Notes: generated by a model from the letters alone, not told the origin. Positions 1 to 9,417 are shown, numbered from the stretch's first letter. The stretch is 64,000 nt of DNA from Bacteroidia bacterium (GCA_030430385.1 JAUIFO010000003.1:62001-126000); one strand, 5' to 3'. A program made the numbers and translations.

Positions 1-2303
1 ATCGCATCATAAATAATTGAATATGTTCTGATGTCGATTTCTTCATTATCAGCAATTTGACGTGCATTACCCATTGGTCTTACGTTAAATCCGATAATAA
101 TAGCATCGGAAGCAGTTGCTAACAACACATCACTTTCTGTGATTGCTCCAACACCTTTATGAATAATATTTACTTGTATTTCTTCAGTAGATAACTTTTG
201 GAATGAATCGGTTAAGGCTTCCACAGAACCATCCACATCACCTTTAAGAATGATATTCAATTCTTGGAAATCACCAAGTGCGATACGACGACCAATTTCA
301 TCTAAGGTAATATGTCGCTGTGTTCTTACAGATTGCTCACGTTGTAATTGCGTACGCTTTGCTGCAATTTGTTTTGCCTCTCTCTCGTCATCAAAAATAT
401 TGAACTTATCACCAGCTTGAGGTGCACCATCAAGACCTAAGATAGACACAGGCGTAGATGGTCCAGCTTCTTTGACTTCTTTTCCTCTTTCGTCATGCAT
501 TGCTTTAACCTTTCCACTGTTTTTTCCTGCTAAAACGTAATCTCCAATACGCAGCGTTCCAGCTTGCACTAAAATCGTAGATACATACCCACGACCTTTA
601 TCTAAAAAGGCTTCTACAACAGTACCTGCAGCATTTTTATCTGGATTAGCTTTCAGCTCTAAAAGTTCGGCTTCAAGCAATACTTTTTCAAGTAATTCTT
701 TGATTCCTGTACCATTCTTAGCAGAGATGTCATGCGACTGGATCTTTCCACCCCAATCTTCAACTAATAAATTCATATTAGCCAACTCCTCTTTAACTTT
801 ATCAGGATTAGCACCAGGTTTATCAATTTTATTGATAGCAAACACAATAGGCACTTCAGCTGCTTGTGCATGCGCAATAGCTTCTTTGGTTTGTGGCATC
901 ACAGCATCATCTGCTGCAATCACAATAATAGCCAAGTCGGTTACCTGAGCACCACGAGCACGCATTGCTGTAAAGGCCTCGTGACCTGGAGTATCTAAGA
1001 ATGTAATTTTTTGTCCGCTACTTAAGGTCACTCCATAAGCACCAATGTGCTGAGTAATTCCTCCAGATTCACCAGCGATTACATTTTCTTCACGTATATA
1101 ATCTAACAAAGAGGTTTTACCATGATCTACGTGACCCATAACCGTAACGATTGGTGCACGTGGTTCTAAATCTTCTGGTTTGTCTTCAACCTCTTCAATA
1201 GCTTCTTCAATATCAGCCGTTACGAAATCGACTTCATATCCAAATTCATCAGCAACAACAGATAACGTTTCTGCATCAAGACGTTGGTTCATGGTCACCA
1301 TCATTCCAAGAGACATACATGCTGAGATGATTTCGGTAACAGACACATTCATCATGGTTGCAACTTCACTTGCAGTAACAAATTCGGTTACTTTTAACAC
1401 CTTACTTTCAGCTGCTTCAGCTTGTAGATCTTTTTCGGTCTGTTCTCTATGTTGATCTCTTTTCTCTCTACGGTATTTGGCACCTTTACCTTTATTAGAC
1501 TTTCCTTGAAGTTTCTCTAAAGTTTCACGAACTTGCTTTTGTACTTCTTCAGCACTTGGCTCTTCTTTTACAACAGTTGGGCGTTTCCCTTTTTTGAAGC
1601 CGCCTCTTTGATTTCCTCTATTACCAAAGTTGTTGTCGCCTCCACCTTTACTAATACGTCTTCTCTTTTTCTTATTGCCATCTGAAGCATTACCGGAAGT
1701 CTTTTTATCTTCTTTTTTCTTCTTAGGTTTATTGAATTTAGAGAGGTCTATTTTTTCGCCAGCAATAGTTGGTCCACTAAGTTTTTTGTATTGTGTCTTA
1801 AGCGTCTCATCAGCAGGTTCCTGCGCTGGAGCTTCTTTCTTTTCAGGTTTCTTTTCAGGCTCTTTTTTAGGTGTTTTCTTTTTGGCAACAGGCTTTGGCG
1901 TTTCCTCTTTTGGTTTTTCTTCAACCACTTCTTCTTTTGGAGCTTCGGGTTTAGGAGCTTCCAAATCAATTTTACCAACCTGTTTAGGTCCTGTTAAATC
2001 GGCCTTAGCTTTAACAACTTCACTCTTCGCCTCTTCTTTCTTAGCCTTTTCTTCTAATTCACGCTCACGTTGTTCACGCAACTCTTCTTTTTCCTTCAGT
2101 TTAGCCTCACTAACTTCTTGGGATGCCATTTTTTTACTAGCATCCGTTTGAAATTCGTCGGAAAGAAGTGCATAAACCTCTTCTGATATTTTTGTATTAG
2201 GGCTCTTATCTATTTGAACATTCTTTGATTCTAAAAAATCAACAGCACGATCAATAGATATATTGAGTTCTCGTAATACTTTATTTAATCTTGTTTGAGC
2301 CAT
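1..2303 (-). CDS. infB: Translation initiation factor IF-2, C-terminus beyond window
   Basis: GTPase that places initiator tRNA on the 30S subunit and promotes subunit joining. The start ATG is at 2303 and the protein begins [16 protein letters not shown], the short helical IF2_N domain typical of Bacteroidota. Residues of roughly 60-280 form a long low-complexity linker rich in Lys, Glu and Pro. The G1 motif GHVDHGKT is at residues 390-397. 767 residues are visible and the frame is still open at base 1, so the last part of the protein (domain IV) is missing from the window, not from the genome. It is the third gene of rimP-nusA-infB, 66 bp after nusA. The antisense frames over the Lys/Glu-rich linker are shadows. 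Confidence 0.97.
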   Translation of the reverse strand, partial: MAQTRLNKVLRELNISIDRAVDFLESKNVQIDKSPNTKISEEVYALLSDEFQTDASKKMASQEVSEAKLKEKEELREQRERELEEKAKKEEAKSEVVKAKADLTGPKQVGKIDLEAPKPEAPKEEVVEEKPKEETPKPVAKKKTPKKEPEKKPEKKEAPAQEPADETLKTQYKKLSGPTIAGEKIDLSKFNKPKKKKEDKKTSGNASDGNKKKRRRISKGGGDNNFGNRGNQRGGFKKGKRPTVVKEEPSAEEVQKQVRETLEKLQGKSNKGKGAKYRREKRDQHREQTEKDLQAEAAESKVLKVTEFVTASEVATMMNVSVTEIISACMSLGMMVTMNQRLDAETLSVVADEFGYEVDFVTADIEEAIEEVEDKPEDLEPRAPIVTVMGHVDHGKTSLLDYIREENVIAGESGGITQHIGAYGVTLSSGQKITFLDTPGHEAFTAMRARGAQVTDLAIIVIAADDAVMPQTKEAIAHAQAAEVPIVFAINKIDKPGANPDKVKEELANMNLLVEDWGGKIQSHDISAKNGTGIKELLEKVLLEAELLELKANPDKNAAGTVVEAFLDKGRGYVSTILVQAGTLRIGDYVLAGKNSGKVKAMHDERGKEVKEAGPSTPVSILGLDGAPQAGDKFNIFDDEREAKQIAAKRTQLQREQSVRTQRHITLDEIGRRIALGDFQELNIILKGDVDGSVEALTDSFQKLSTEEIQVNIIHKGVGAITESDVLLATASDAIIIGFNVRPMGNARQIADNEEIDIRTYSIIYDA

Positions 2304-2335
2304 AAATTGCTTGTAATATAACTTAAATATCTTTT

Positions 2336-2370
2336 ATACCAAATTAACACCTAGGTGTTTGAACTGGTAT
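2336..2370. repeat. Nested inverted repeat between nusA and infB
   Basis: A perfect 14 bp palindrome, AACACCTAGGTGTT at 2346-2359, is flanked by the complementary hexamers ATACCA (2336-2341) and TGGTAT (2365-2370). The RNA could fold into an extended hairpin just after the nusA stop codon. No U-run follows, so a processing or stability element is more likely than a terminator. This role is inferred. Confidence 0.45.
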
Positions 2371-3602
2371 TAGTCTTCGAATTCTTCTTTTAAAATTCTG
2401 ATAACGTCCAAAATGGTTTCTTCTTCCAAATCTGTACGCTTAACAAGATCTTCAACATCTTGTTCTAATATACTTTTTGCAGTATCTAAACCTGCTTTAC
2501 TAAACTCTTGAATGATCCACTCTTCTATTTCATCAGAGAATTCAGATAATTCTACATCTTCTTCTGCACCTTCTCTAAACACATCGATCTCATAGCCAGT
2601 AAGCTGTCCAGCCAATCTTATATTGTGACCACCACGACCAATAGCTTTAGACACTTCTTCTGGTTTTAATAATACCTCAGCACGCTTACCTTCTTCATCA
2701 ATTTTTATTGATGTAACTCTTGCAGGACTTAAAGCTCTTGTTATAAAAAGGTTTAAGTTGTTTGTAAAGTTGATCACATCAATATTTTCGTTTCCTAATT
2801 CGCGAACAATACCGTGAATTCTAGATCCTTTCATACCAACACAAGCACCTACTGGATCAATTCTATCATCATAAGAATCAACAGCAACCTTCGCTTTTTC
2901 GCCTGGAATTCTAACCACCTTCTTAATGGTGATCAAACCATCAAATACTTCAGGAATTTCTTGTTCAAAAAGCTTTTCTAAGAAAATCGGAGATGTTCTA
3001 GACAATATAATGGCTGGTTTGTTTCCTTTAAGTTCAACACTTTCAATAATTCCTCTTACATTTTCTCCTTTTCTAAAAAAGTCAGAAGGGATTTGTTTAT
3101 CCTTTGGAAGGATGATCTCATTGCCTTCATCATCTAATAAAATGATTGCTCTATGGCGAATGTGATGAACCTCAGCCGAATAAATCTCACCTTCAAGGTC
3201 TTTAAACTGCTTGTAGATATTAGTGTTATCGTGCTCATGAATTTTAGAAATTAAATTTTGTCTTAATGCTAAAATTGAACGACGACCAAGATCTACAAGT
3301 TTCACTTCTTCGGCTACATCTTCCCCTATTTCAAAATCTGGTTCTATTTTTTGCGCTTCAGACAATGCAATTTCTTGGTTTGGTTCTTCAACCTCATCAT
3401 CGGCAACTACAATTCTATTTCTCCAAATCTCTAAATCTCCTTTATCTGGATTGATAATAATGTCAAAGTTATCATCGTCGCCATACTTCTTTTTTAAGGC
3501 ATTTCGTAACACATCTTCTAAAATCGCCATTAACGTTACACGATCGATAAGCTTTTCATCTTTGAACTCTGAAAAAGAATCAATTAACGCAATATTTTCC
3601 AT
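2370..3602 (-). CDS. nusA: Transcription termination/antitermination factor NusA
   Basis: RNA polymerase-binding factor that modulates pausing, termination and antitermination. At 410 residues it has the short Bacteroidota layout: N-terminal polymerase-binding domain (about 1-130), S1 domain (about 130-210) and tandem KH domains (about 220-370), with the KH2 GxxG loop visible as GRGGHN. A short acidic C-terminal region rich in Glu follows. It starts 12 bp after rimP and is followed by infB, the conserved operon order. Since NusA acts on transcription elongation, the terminator-like hairpin in the operon leader (4089-4114) could be a point of feedback; that is inference. Confidence 0.97.
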   Translation of the reverse strand: MENIALIDSFSEFKDEKLIDRVTLMAILEDVLRNALKKKYGDDDNFDIIINPDKGDLEIWRNRIVVADDEVEEPNQEIALSEAQKIEPDFEIGEDVAEEVKLVDLGRRSILALRQNLISKIHEHDNTNIYKQFKDLEGEIYSAEVHHIRHRAIILLDDEGNEIILPKDKQIPSDFFRKGENVRGIIESVELKGNKPAIILSRTSPIFLEKLFEQEIPEVFDGLITIKKVVRIPGEKAKVAVDSYDDRIDPVGACVGMKGSRIHGIVRELGNENIDVINFTNNLNLFITRALSPARVTSIKIDEEGKRAEVLLKPEEVSKAIGRGGHNIRLAGQLTGYEIDVFREGAEEDVELSEFSDEIEEWIIQEFSKAGLDTAKSILEQDVEDLVKRTDLEEETILDVIRILKEEFED

Positions 3603-3614
3603 TTCTATTTTGAA

Positions 3615-4079
3615 TTAAAATTTTATTTCAACTTGGGCTTTAGTAATCGTATCATACGCTACTTCAGCCTGTTTTTTTACAGTTACTTTTCCTTTGCCAA
3701 CTGGCTTAGGCTCTCTTGTTTTCCACTCTAAACAAATGTGGTCTTCATCAGCTTGAGTGAGCTTTCCTTCAATGGTTTTATTATCTGAAGTGATCACCTT
3801 TAAAAATCTCCCAACATTTTTTTTATACTGTCTTTTATTCACCAAAGGAGATGTAGCTCCTGCAGATAATACTTCGAGTGAAAAATCTTGTTCTTCACGA
3901 TCAAGATTGTGTTCAATAGCGCGACTAATAAACATACAGTCTTCGACTAACACACCATTATCTCCATCAATTACAATCTTGATAGAGTTATCACTCAAAA
4001 CATCAAAATCAATTAAAAAGAGGTCTTCACGTTGCTGAAGGCCTTCATCTAATAATTTTTTTACTGTATCTCTGAACAT
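3615..4079 (-). CDS. rimP: Ribosome maturation factor RimP
   Basis: Assembly factor for the 30S subunit. 154 residues is the normal length. The N-terminal alpha/beta domain carries the family pattern D-x-V-L-S-D-N-S-I-K-I-V-I-D and the DCMFISRAIE segment; the C-terminal SH3-like barrel follows from about residue 85 (VGRFLKVIT). It is the first gene of rimP-nusA-infB. A -7 promoter box lies about 65 bp upstream, with a GC-rich hairpin plus U-run between promoter and start codon. Confidence 0.95.
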   Translation of the reverse strand: MFRDTVKKLLDEGLQQREDLFLIDFDVLSDNSIKIVIDGDNGVLVEDCMFISRAIEHNLDREEQDFSLEVLSAGATSPLVNKRQYKKNVGRFLKVITSDNKTIEGKLTQADEDHICLEWKTREPKPVGKGKVTVKKQAEVAYDTITKAQVEIKF

Positions 4080-4088
4080 TTTTAGTAT

Positions 4089-4114
4089 AAAAAGAGCGGA
4101 CTTTTCGTCCGCTC
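4089..4114 (-). terminator. Terminator-like hairpin in the rimP leader
   Basis: Read on the minus strand the sequence is GAGCGGAC-GAAAA-GTCCGCTC followed by TTTTT: an 8 bp GC-rich perfect stem, 5 nt loop and U5 tail. It ends 10 bases before the rimP start and lies downstream of the -7 box at 4143-4150, so it is in the operon's own 5' leader. No plus-strand gene ends nearby that would need it. The shape is intrinsic-terminator-like, which suggests attenuation; no alternative antiterminator pairing was worked out. Confidence 0.6.
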
Positions 4115-4142
4115 ATTATTCTTTTTTCTTCAAACAACGTTG

Positions 4143-4174
4143 CAAATATACAACATTTATATTGATTAACCCAA
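4143..4174 (-). promoter_or_regulatory. Promoter of rimP-nusA-infB
   Basis: On the minus strand a consensus Bacteroidota -7 box, TATATTTG (4143-4150), is preceded after 21 bp by TTG (4172-4174). Transcription would start near 4136, giving a leader of about 57 nt that contains the hairpin at 4089-4114. Confidence 0.55.
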
Positions 4175-4232
4175 CCTGTGATATGTCGATTTTTATTATT
4201 AAATTTATAACAAATAACACAAGCAAACACCT

Positions 4233-5057
4233 ATGAAAAAAATACTAGTCCCTACAGACTTTTCTCAAGAAGCAGAAAACGCCTTAAAAGTTGCTGCGCA
4301 ATTAGCAAGAAAACACGGCAGCGAAATTCATTTATTACACATGTTGGAAATCCCAATGCAAGGCATAGATGCAGTAACTGCTCAAGTTGAAGTTCCTGAA
4401 GTCATGTTTTTTATGAAAATGGCTCATAAGAAATTTGAGGACATGAAAAACAGCGACTATCTCAAGGATATTACGGTTCACGATATTGTAAAACCCGAAG
4501 CATCTTTCAATAGTGTTATTGATATATGCAAAGAACAAGGCACTGATTTCATAGTTATGGGATCGCATGGCGCAAGCGGTTTTAAAGAGATGTTTGTTGG
4601 ATCTAATGCTGAAAAGGTTGTGAGAACCTCTGATGTTCCTGTATTAGTAATCAAAAACAAACATCAAGAGTTTAGTATTGATGATTTTGTATTTGCTTCT
4701 GATTTCAAAAACGACAATAAGGAAACTTACAAACAAGCCACAGAATTTGCTACAGCTTTTGGTGCAAAAATTCATTTATTAATGGTTAATACTGCTGGTA
4801 ATTTTACAACGTCTAGAAAAGCTAAAGAGCGTATTGATGACTTTATAAAGGATTACAGCTTTAAGAATTACACTGTAAACATTTATAATGACGAAAGTGT
4901 AGAAAAGGGCATTTTAAACTTCTCAAGTGATATTGATGCTGACCTTATTGGTATTAGCACACATGGACGACAAGGTATTGCGCATTTCTTTAATGGAAGT
5001 ATTAGTGAAGATCTCGTTAATCATGCGAAGCGACCAGTAATTACGTTTAAAATTTAA
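4233..5057 (+). CDS. Universal stress protein, two tandem Usp domains
   Basis: Cytoplasmic nucleotide-binding stress protein. The first Usp domain (about 1-145) starts MKKILVPTDFS and has the ATP-loop pattern GSHGASG-x9-S-N-A-E-K-V. The second domain (about 150-274) is more divergent, with STHGRQG-x7-G-S-I-S-E. At 274 residues it matches the two-domain form common in Flavobacteriaceae. It is divergent from rimP and its stop is only 2 bp from the end of the convergent outer-membrane gene, with no terminator visible between them. Specific ligand or stress is not predictable from sequence. Confidence 0.9.
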   Translation: MKKILVPTDFSQEAENALKVAAQLARKHGSEIHLLHMLEIPMQGIDAVTAQVEVPEVMFFMKMAHKKFEDMKNSDYLKDITVHDIVKPEASFNSVIDICKEQGTDFIVMGSHGASGFKEMFVGSNAEKVVRTSDVPVLVIKNKHQEFSIDDFVFASDFKNDNKETYKQATEFATAFGAKIHLLMVNTAGNFTTSRKAKERIDDFIKDYSFKNYTVNIYNDESVEKGILNFSSDIDADLIGISTHGRQGIAHFFNGSISEDLVNHAKRPVITFKI

Positions 5058-5059
5058 CC

Positions 5060-7705
5060 CTAAAACCTATATTTAACTGAACCAAAAAAATAGCGAGGCA
5101 ACAGCCTTATATTAGATTCAAAAGAGGAAAAATCATTGACATCTACGATTGAGTAAATGTTCTCATCAGTTATATTATTGACTTTAAATTGGTATGAAAA
5201 CTTTGACGCTTTTGGTGTGTGATCAACGATTAAATTAAAAAAAGAATACGACGAATTACTTAACAAATAGAAGTTAGAACTTAATGTTGATATCCACGTC
5301 TTTGACGGCTTACTGACAACATCAATATCATATCGTTGCCAATTCGCTCTAGATTGTGTTTGATTAAAATCTGATTCAACACTGTTTATACTCCCTTTAA
5401 AACTCATATTTATTGGAAACTTAAAGTAGGTTCTACCTGTTAAAAAATATGAACTCCTAACTGTTCTTAATTTTTTAACTCCAGAGCTATTAGCACTAAT
5501 TGGCATTACTGAAATACTTTGGGAAGTTCCAATTTTTGTAGAAAAATTTAACGCTTTAAAGTAATTGGTATAATCTAGATTTCCTGAAAACACATTTCCA
5601 CTGTTCAGAAGACTATATGATGTTAAAATGAGGTTCTCACCTATTTGATTTCGAGTAGAATAGTTATCATTAGTAACTAAATATTGCATTCTAAATGAAA
5701 ATATATTAGTTTGAAGTTCGTTACTAATTTGATAGTACAACCCAAACGTGTCGTTGGTTGGAAATGCAATTTTTTCTGTTCCATTTCTCAGGGATTGATA
5801 CGTATTAAGTTGATAATTTTTGAGAAACAAATATGATTTTGGTTCTCTATAGCCATGTCCATAACTCAAGCTAAAATAACCTATTTTTAAATTTTTAAAT
5901 GCAAGTCTTAATCGTGGATTAAACAACAAGACTTTCGAAGCTGAATTGTTGACTTTAAAATCAATAAAATCTAACGATAATTTGGTAAACATCTCAATAT
6001 TTTTAGATATTGAATATTTAAATTCACCTTTGAGTTTTATTTTGTTTTGTCTAAATCTCAGTTTATTTTGTAGGCTATCAATTCTGATTACATTATTGGC
6101 TTCAGAAAGAAAAAAATCGTTGTTTCTTTCTTCTAAATTGTTTTCATATCCAAACTCAAAATTACTATCAATTTTACCCAAATTAATAAGCATAGAGAAC
6201 CTTCCTCCAAAAACCGTTAAATTATCATTTGAAGAGTGCTTGACTGAACTCACATCAAATTGACTAAAAGCTTCATCAATACTTGGCGAAATAACATTAG
6301 CACTTTGTGTTACTGAGTTTGTACCGAAATAGACATAGGAATGCAAAACATCTTTTTCTCCTAGTAAGCGTGAATAATTAAAATGATTGTAAACTGAAAA
6401 CTCTTTTTGCTTTAATGATTCAGAAACTACAGAACCATTGAATACTGCATTATGGTTAATTCTTTCGGGTTTATTATTGTAAATAAAACTGTTTTTAAAA
6501 TAAGACTTTTCGTCTTTTGAATATTTCAATTCCAATTCCCCTCCACCAACAGTATTTTTCTTTTCTAGGAAACTATTTTCCGAGTAGTTTATATTTGTCT
6601 GACTTTCTGTATTAAAAGTTGTTTGAGATGAGAAAAATTGTTCTTCATCATCGTTAGTATAGTATCCTGTACCTCTAAGTTTAGTTTTTTCATTCAAACT
6701 CGTAACAAAACTCAATGAGTTTATAAAAGCATTATTAAATGTACTTTCTCCATCTTCAAAAATGGTATTATTATTATCCTGAATTGTATAAACTGAAGTA
6801 ATATTTGGTTGCGCTCTGGTTTCGTCAAAAAAACTTGTTTTAGAAGATTGAACACCTTCGACTTGATCTAGTGCCTTTAATCCAAGATTATTATAATTAT
6901 TAAAATTAAAAAGCTTTATTTTTTTCTTTATTAAACCAATATTTGAAGCTAACTTAAATCGTTCTTCAGTTCCAACACCAAGTCCTGCGTTACCAAACCA
7001 TATATTTTTATAATTTTCCTTTAAAACTAAATTAATCGCTATTTTTTCAGACTTTAAAACCTTTGCTAAAACAGGGTTATCCTCAAAATCCTGTAATATT
7101 TCCACGCTATTTAACACATTGGCATCTAAATTTTGAGATAGTACTTTGTAGTTTTTATCAAACATATCTTCGCCTTCAACTAAAAGCTTATCTATAAATC
7201 TACCATGTGCTTTTATTGTACCATCTTTTAACACTTCAACTCCTGGTAATCGTTTTAAGACATCCTCAACAGTTTGCTCGGTCCCATCCTTGAATGCTTT
7301 AACTTTATAGACAATAGTATCTCCTTTTTTTGCTATTTTTTCTTGAGGCTTTAGCAATACTTCATTGAGTTCTTCAATTTTATCTTGAAGAATAAATGAC
7401 TTATTATAAGTTAATATATCTAAACTAATATGGATAGTGTCTATAGCTTTTTTATAGCCTAAACTTTGAGCTGATATTATCAAATAGGGATACGCTTTGT
7501 TAACACCAATCTCGTAATTTCCTTTTTCATTTGAGTATGAATATGCTAAAATTTGTTGTGTAGAATCGTAAACAACTACACTTGCATTTTGAATAGCTTC
7601 AGCAGTATTATTTTTTATTGAGCCAAAAATTTGAGACTGTCCATTTAACTCTAAAGGGTTGGCAAAAGTCACATATAAAATTAGTGCTAAAAAGGAGCAT
7701 CTCAT
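5060..7705 (-). CDS. Outer-membrane beta-barrel protein with carboxypeptidase-like N-domain
   Basis: Probable outer-membrane protein of the TonB-receptor-like superfamily. A signal peptide (about 1-22) is followed by a CarboxypepD_reg-like domain (about 25-110: FGSIKNNTAEAIQNASVVVY), a plug-like region with VEDVLKRLPGVEVLKDGTI (about 145-165), and a long C-terminal barrel rich in alternating strands that ends in FFGSVKYRF with a terminal aromatic. 881 residues fits the OMP_b-brl_3 type proteins of Bacteroidota. It lies 11 bp after the GLPGLI gene, so the two are probably cotranscribed. No SusD partner is present, so a glycan-uptake role is not supported. The substrate is unknown. Confidence 0.82.
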   Translation of the reverse strand: MRCSFLALILYVTFANPLELNGQSQIFGSIKNNTAEAIQNASVVVYDSTQQILAYSYSNEKGNYEIGVNKAYPYLIISAQSLGYKKAIDTIHISLDILTYNKSFILQDKIEELNEVLLKPQEKIAKKGDTIVYKVKAFKDGTEQTVEDVLKRLPGVEVLKDGTIKAHGRFIDKLLVEGEDMFDKNYKVLSQNLDANVLNSVEILQDFEDNPVLAKVLKSEKIAINLVLKENYKNIWFGNAGLGVGTEERFKLASNIGLIKKKIKLFNFNNYNNLGLKALDQVEGVQSSKTSFFDETRAQPNITSVYTIQDNNNTIFEDGESTFNNAFINSLSFVTSLNEKTKLRGTGYYTNDDEEQFFSSQTTFNTESQTNINYSENSFLEKKNTVGGGELELKYSKDEKSYFKNSFIYNNKPERINHNAVFNGSVVSESLKQKEFSVYNHFNYSRLLGEKDVLHSYVYFGTNSVTQSANVISPSIDEAFSQFDVSSVKHSSNDNLTVFGGRFSMLINLGKIDSNFEFGYENNLEERNNDFFLSEANNVIRIDSLQNKLRFRQNKIKLKGEFKYSISKNIEMFTKLSLDFIDFKVNNSASKVLLFNPRLRLAFKNLKIGYFSLSYGHGYREPKSYLFLKNYQLNTYQSLRNGTEKIAFPTNDTFGLYYQISNELQTNIFSFRMQYLVTNDNYSTRNQIGENLILTSYSLLNSGNVFSGNLDYTNYFKALNFSTKIGTSQSISVMPISANSSGVKKLRTVRSSYFLTGRTYFKFPINMSFKGSINSVESDFNQTQSRANWQRYDIDVVSKPSKTWISTLSSNFYLLSNSSYSFFNLIVDHTPKASKFSYQFKVNNITDENIYSIVDVNDFSSFESNIRLLPRYFFGSVKYRF

Positions 7706-7716
7706 AGAATATGGAA

Positions 7717-8502
7717 TTAATCAAAACTTTCTAAGAACACTTCACTTTTTATTTGCTGTTCAGGAACATCTGTATTCATTTTTTCGGCAATGGTTATAGA
7801 GGTATTTCGCATTCTTTCATATATATGATCAAGTCGTTTTTTATAATCTTCTAAAGTATTCCACTTTTTTGTATGGTCATCTGGTCTTTTAATTTTTGAC
7901 ATGTCAATTTGCAGTGAAGTTGGGTATTCGATGCTCTTAAAATAAACATAAAACTCTTTATATTCATCATAAGCTTCAATAATTAAACCTGGAAGCCCTT
8001 GCAATTTCCATGGTCCATAAGGCAAAGGTATTTCCAAAACATACCAGGCTGTATAATTACGACCTCTAAAGTTACATTTTGCTTTAAAAGCAGTAAAACT
8101 TCCTATTTGTTTGGTTTCATTAACTAGTTCCCATTCTATTTTTGGTTTTACTTCAGCAACATAATATTCTTTCCATTTATTCCAATACATACTATCTTGG
8201 CTTCTCTTAAACAAAACTTGCTTACCATAGCGTGACGTAATATTTTCTGGAAATTGTCGAGCAGTCATACCATCTTCAGTATAATATCGCTTCTTAAATG
8301 TAGTATTTGCATCCAACGAGTCCATAGCAACAACATAATATGATGTATTGCTATCAAAAGCTAAAAAAGCATTGAAATCAGGACCAAATGGTCCCTTAAG
8401 TCGAAGACTTTCAATTTGTCCGTAATAGACAATACCCTTTTGTTGGCTATACAAACTAATTGATATAAATACAAAAATTGGTAGTAAAATCGATTTTCTC
8501 AT
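7717..8502 (-). CDS. GLPGLI family exported protein
   Basis: Member of a family restricted to Bacteroidota and named for the motif seen here at about residues 165-180 (LQGLPGLIIEAYD). An N-terminal signal peptide (MRKSILLPIFVFISISLYSQ) is visible, so the protein is periplasmic or surface-exposed. 261 residues is typical. It sits 11 bp upstream of the outer-membrane barrel gene; GLPGLI genes are commonly paired with TonB-like barrels. Function of the family is not established. A small exported peptide is encoded 83 bp upstream on the same strand. Confidence 0.88.
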   Translation of the reverse strand: MRKSILLPIFVFISISLYSQQKGIVYYGQIESLRLKGPFGPDFNAFLAFDSNTSYYVVAMDSLDANTTFKKRYYTEDGMTARQFPENITSRYGKQVLFKRSQDSMYWNKWKEYYVAEVKPKIEWELVNETKQIGSFTAFKAKCNFRGRNYTAWYVLEIPLPYGPWKLQGLPGLIIEAYDEYKEFYVYFKSIEYPTSLQIDMSKIKRPDDHTKKWNTLEDYKKRLDHIYERMRNTSITIAEKMNTDVPEQQIKSEVFLESFD

Positions 8503-8531
8503 TTGTTTAAAAAAAATTTTTTATTCAAATT

Positions 8532-8566
8532 AATGCAACACATTTTGCAATAAAACATGTTGCATT
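8532..8566. repeat. Stem-loop between small peptide and GLPGLI genes
   Basis: AATGCAACA (8532-8540) and TGTTGCATT (8558-8566) form a perfect 9 bp stem with a 17 nt loop. It lies between two same-strand genes. The 3' side has an A-rich rather than U-rich tail in the direction of the genes, so it may mark RNA processing rather than termination. The role is inferred. Confidence 0.4.
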
Positions 8567-8585
8567 TTGTATTCACTTCTTCATA

Positions 8586-8810
8586 TCAATCAGATATTGG
8601 CGCAGTGTTATTTGGGTCGTTGCAAATTGATGATACAATATCGGCATGGTCTGCGTCAGAATAACCTATATCATAGTATTCATATTCATAACCACTATCA
8701 CAAGTACCTGTTATAAGTGGATATCTTCCAAAAAAGTATAAAGACACACTACTCATACTCATAAACATAAATGCAAATAGGAAAAAACTTAATTTAATTG
8801 CTTTTTTCAT
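8586..8810 (-). CDS. Small exported peptide, unknown function
   Basis: 74 residues from the ATG at 8810, chosen because it starts directly with a signal-peptide-like stretch (MKKAIKLSFFLFAFMFMSMS); an upstream in-frame ATG at 8873 would add 21 residues with no support. The mature part is about 50 residues, acidic and Tyr-rich (GYEYEYYDIGYSDADHAD), with two Cys (in TGTCDSG and SSICNDP) that could form one disulfide. No family is recognised. It precedes the GLPGLI and barrel genes and follows an array of ACAAGG hexamers. It could be a small secreted effector or a partner of the barrel; there is no direct evidence. Confidence 0.55.
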   Translation of the reverse strand: MKKAIKLSFFLFAFMFMSMSSVSLYFFGRYPLITGTCDSGYEYEYYDIGYSDADHADIVSSICNDPNNTAPISD

Positions 8811-8869
8811 GATTTTTAAATTTTTAAATCTATTTATTATGCTAAATAGATTGATTAATAATTTTAAAA

Positions 8870-8934
8870 ACAAGGCTTAAAATCACAAGGCTATTTACAA
8901 GGTATAATTTTTACAAGGTATAATTTTTACAAGG
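8870..8934. repeat. Iteron-like array of ACAAGG hexamers
   Basis: ACAAGG occurs at 8870, 8885, 8897, 8913 and 8929, with start-to-start steps of 15, 12, 16 and 16 bp. The last steps are exact repeats of a 16 bp unit, ACAAGGTATAATTTTT. An inverted copy (CCTTGT) is at 8999-9004. The array begins 60 bp upstream of the small-peptide start at 8810. It resembles a multi-site operator, but the binding protein is unknown. Confidence 0.5.
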
Positions 8935-9281
8935 CTAAGGGAATAAAAAACCAACGTTGGTTAGGGATTAATCCAAATATTAACGTTTGAGCTAGCCACC
9001 TTGTAAGAAACTAACACTCATCAGTTAATATAACAATAATACTCACTATTCTTAAAAAAAAAAAAAGAAGGTGATTTTTTTTAAATAAGTTATTGTTAAT
9101 AAGTTTATTACATCTTTAACATAGCATATTTACTACAGTTTACGGAAAAACCGTAATTATTATTTTTTTGAGGTAGAATTTTTAACTTTTTTATAGTATT
9201 GAAATTAAATTATGTGACAGGTAATAACTGAGATTATATATTATAAACTCAATACTTCTCGCCCTTAACTACCTATTTGAA
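8935..9281. other. Gene-free AT-rich spacer with short palindromes
   Basis: About 350 bp without a credible gene. It contains the perfect palindromes AACCAACGTTGGTT (8949-8962) and GGATTAATCC (8965-8974) close together, next to the ACAAGG array, then AT-rich sequence with homopolymer runs. No RNA gene or ORF with coding character was seen. Confidence 0.5.
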
Positions 9282-9317
9282 AAAGAAAATCCTCAATCAA
9301 AAATGAATGAGGATTTA
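9282..9317 (-). terminator. Terminator of tRNA-Gln
   Basis: On the minus strand AAATCCTCATTC-ATTTTT-GATTGAGGATTT forms a long stem with one mismatch, followed by TCTTTTT. It begins about 11 bases after the tRNA 3' end. Confidence 0.7.
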
Positions 9318-9327
9318 ATAAACGTTG

Positions 9328-9400
9328 TTGGCCTACTAGGGCTCGAACCTAGACTCTTCTGGACCAAAACCAGACGTGTTGCCAGTTACACCATAGGCCA
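9328..9400 (-). tRNA. tRNA-Gln (UUG)
   Basis: The minus strand gives a complete cloverleaf: acceptor arms TGGCCTA and TAGGCCA (7 bp, perfect), anticodon stem TCTGG/CCAGA enclosing TTTTGGT with anticodon TTG, and a T-arm with TAGGTTCGAGCCCTA. The discriminator base is A and CCA is not encoded. It has its own promoter and terminator, so it is a single-gene unit. The short reading frame crossing it on the other strand is not a gene. Confidence 0.97.
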
Positions 9401-9417
9401 ATCTCTAAATGAGGATG

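Noticed and set aside
1630..2151. 173-codon plus-strand frame over infB
   Set aside because: It is antisense to the Lys/Glu/Pro-rich IF-2 linker, which yields artificial Ser/Phe/Leu-rich frames.
4045..4230. 61-codon minus-strand gene upstream of rimP
   Set aside because: It overlaps the rimP start, hairpin and promoter; no coding character.
5060..7705. SusC-type receptor of a polysaccharide utilisation locus
   Set aside because: No SusD partner, no TonB box seen with confidence and no glycoside hydrolase adjacent; kept as a generic TonB-receptor-like barrel.
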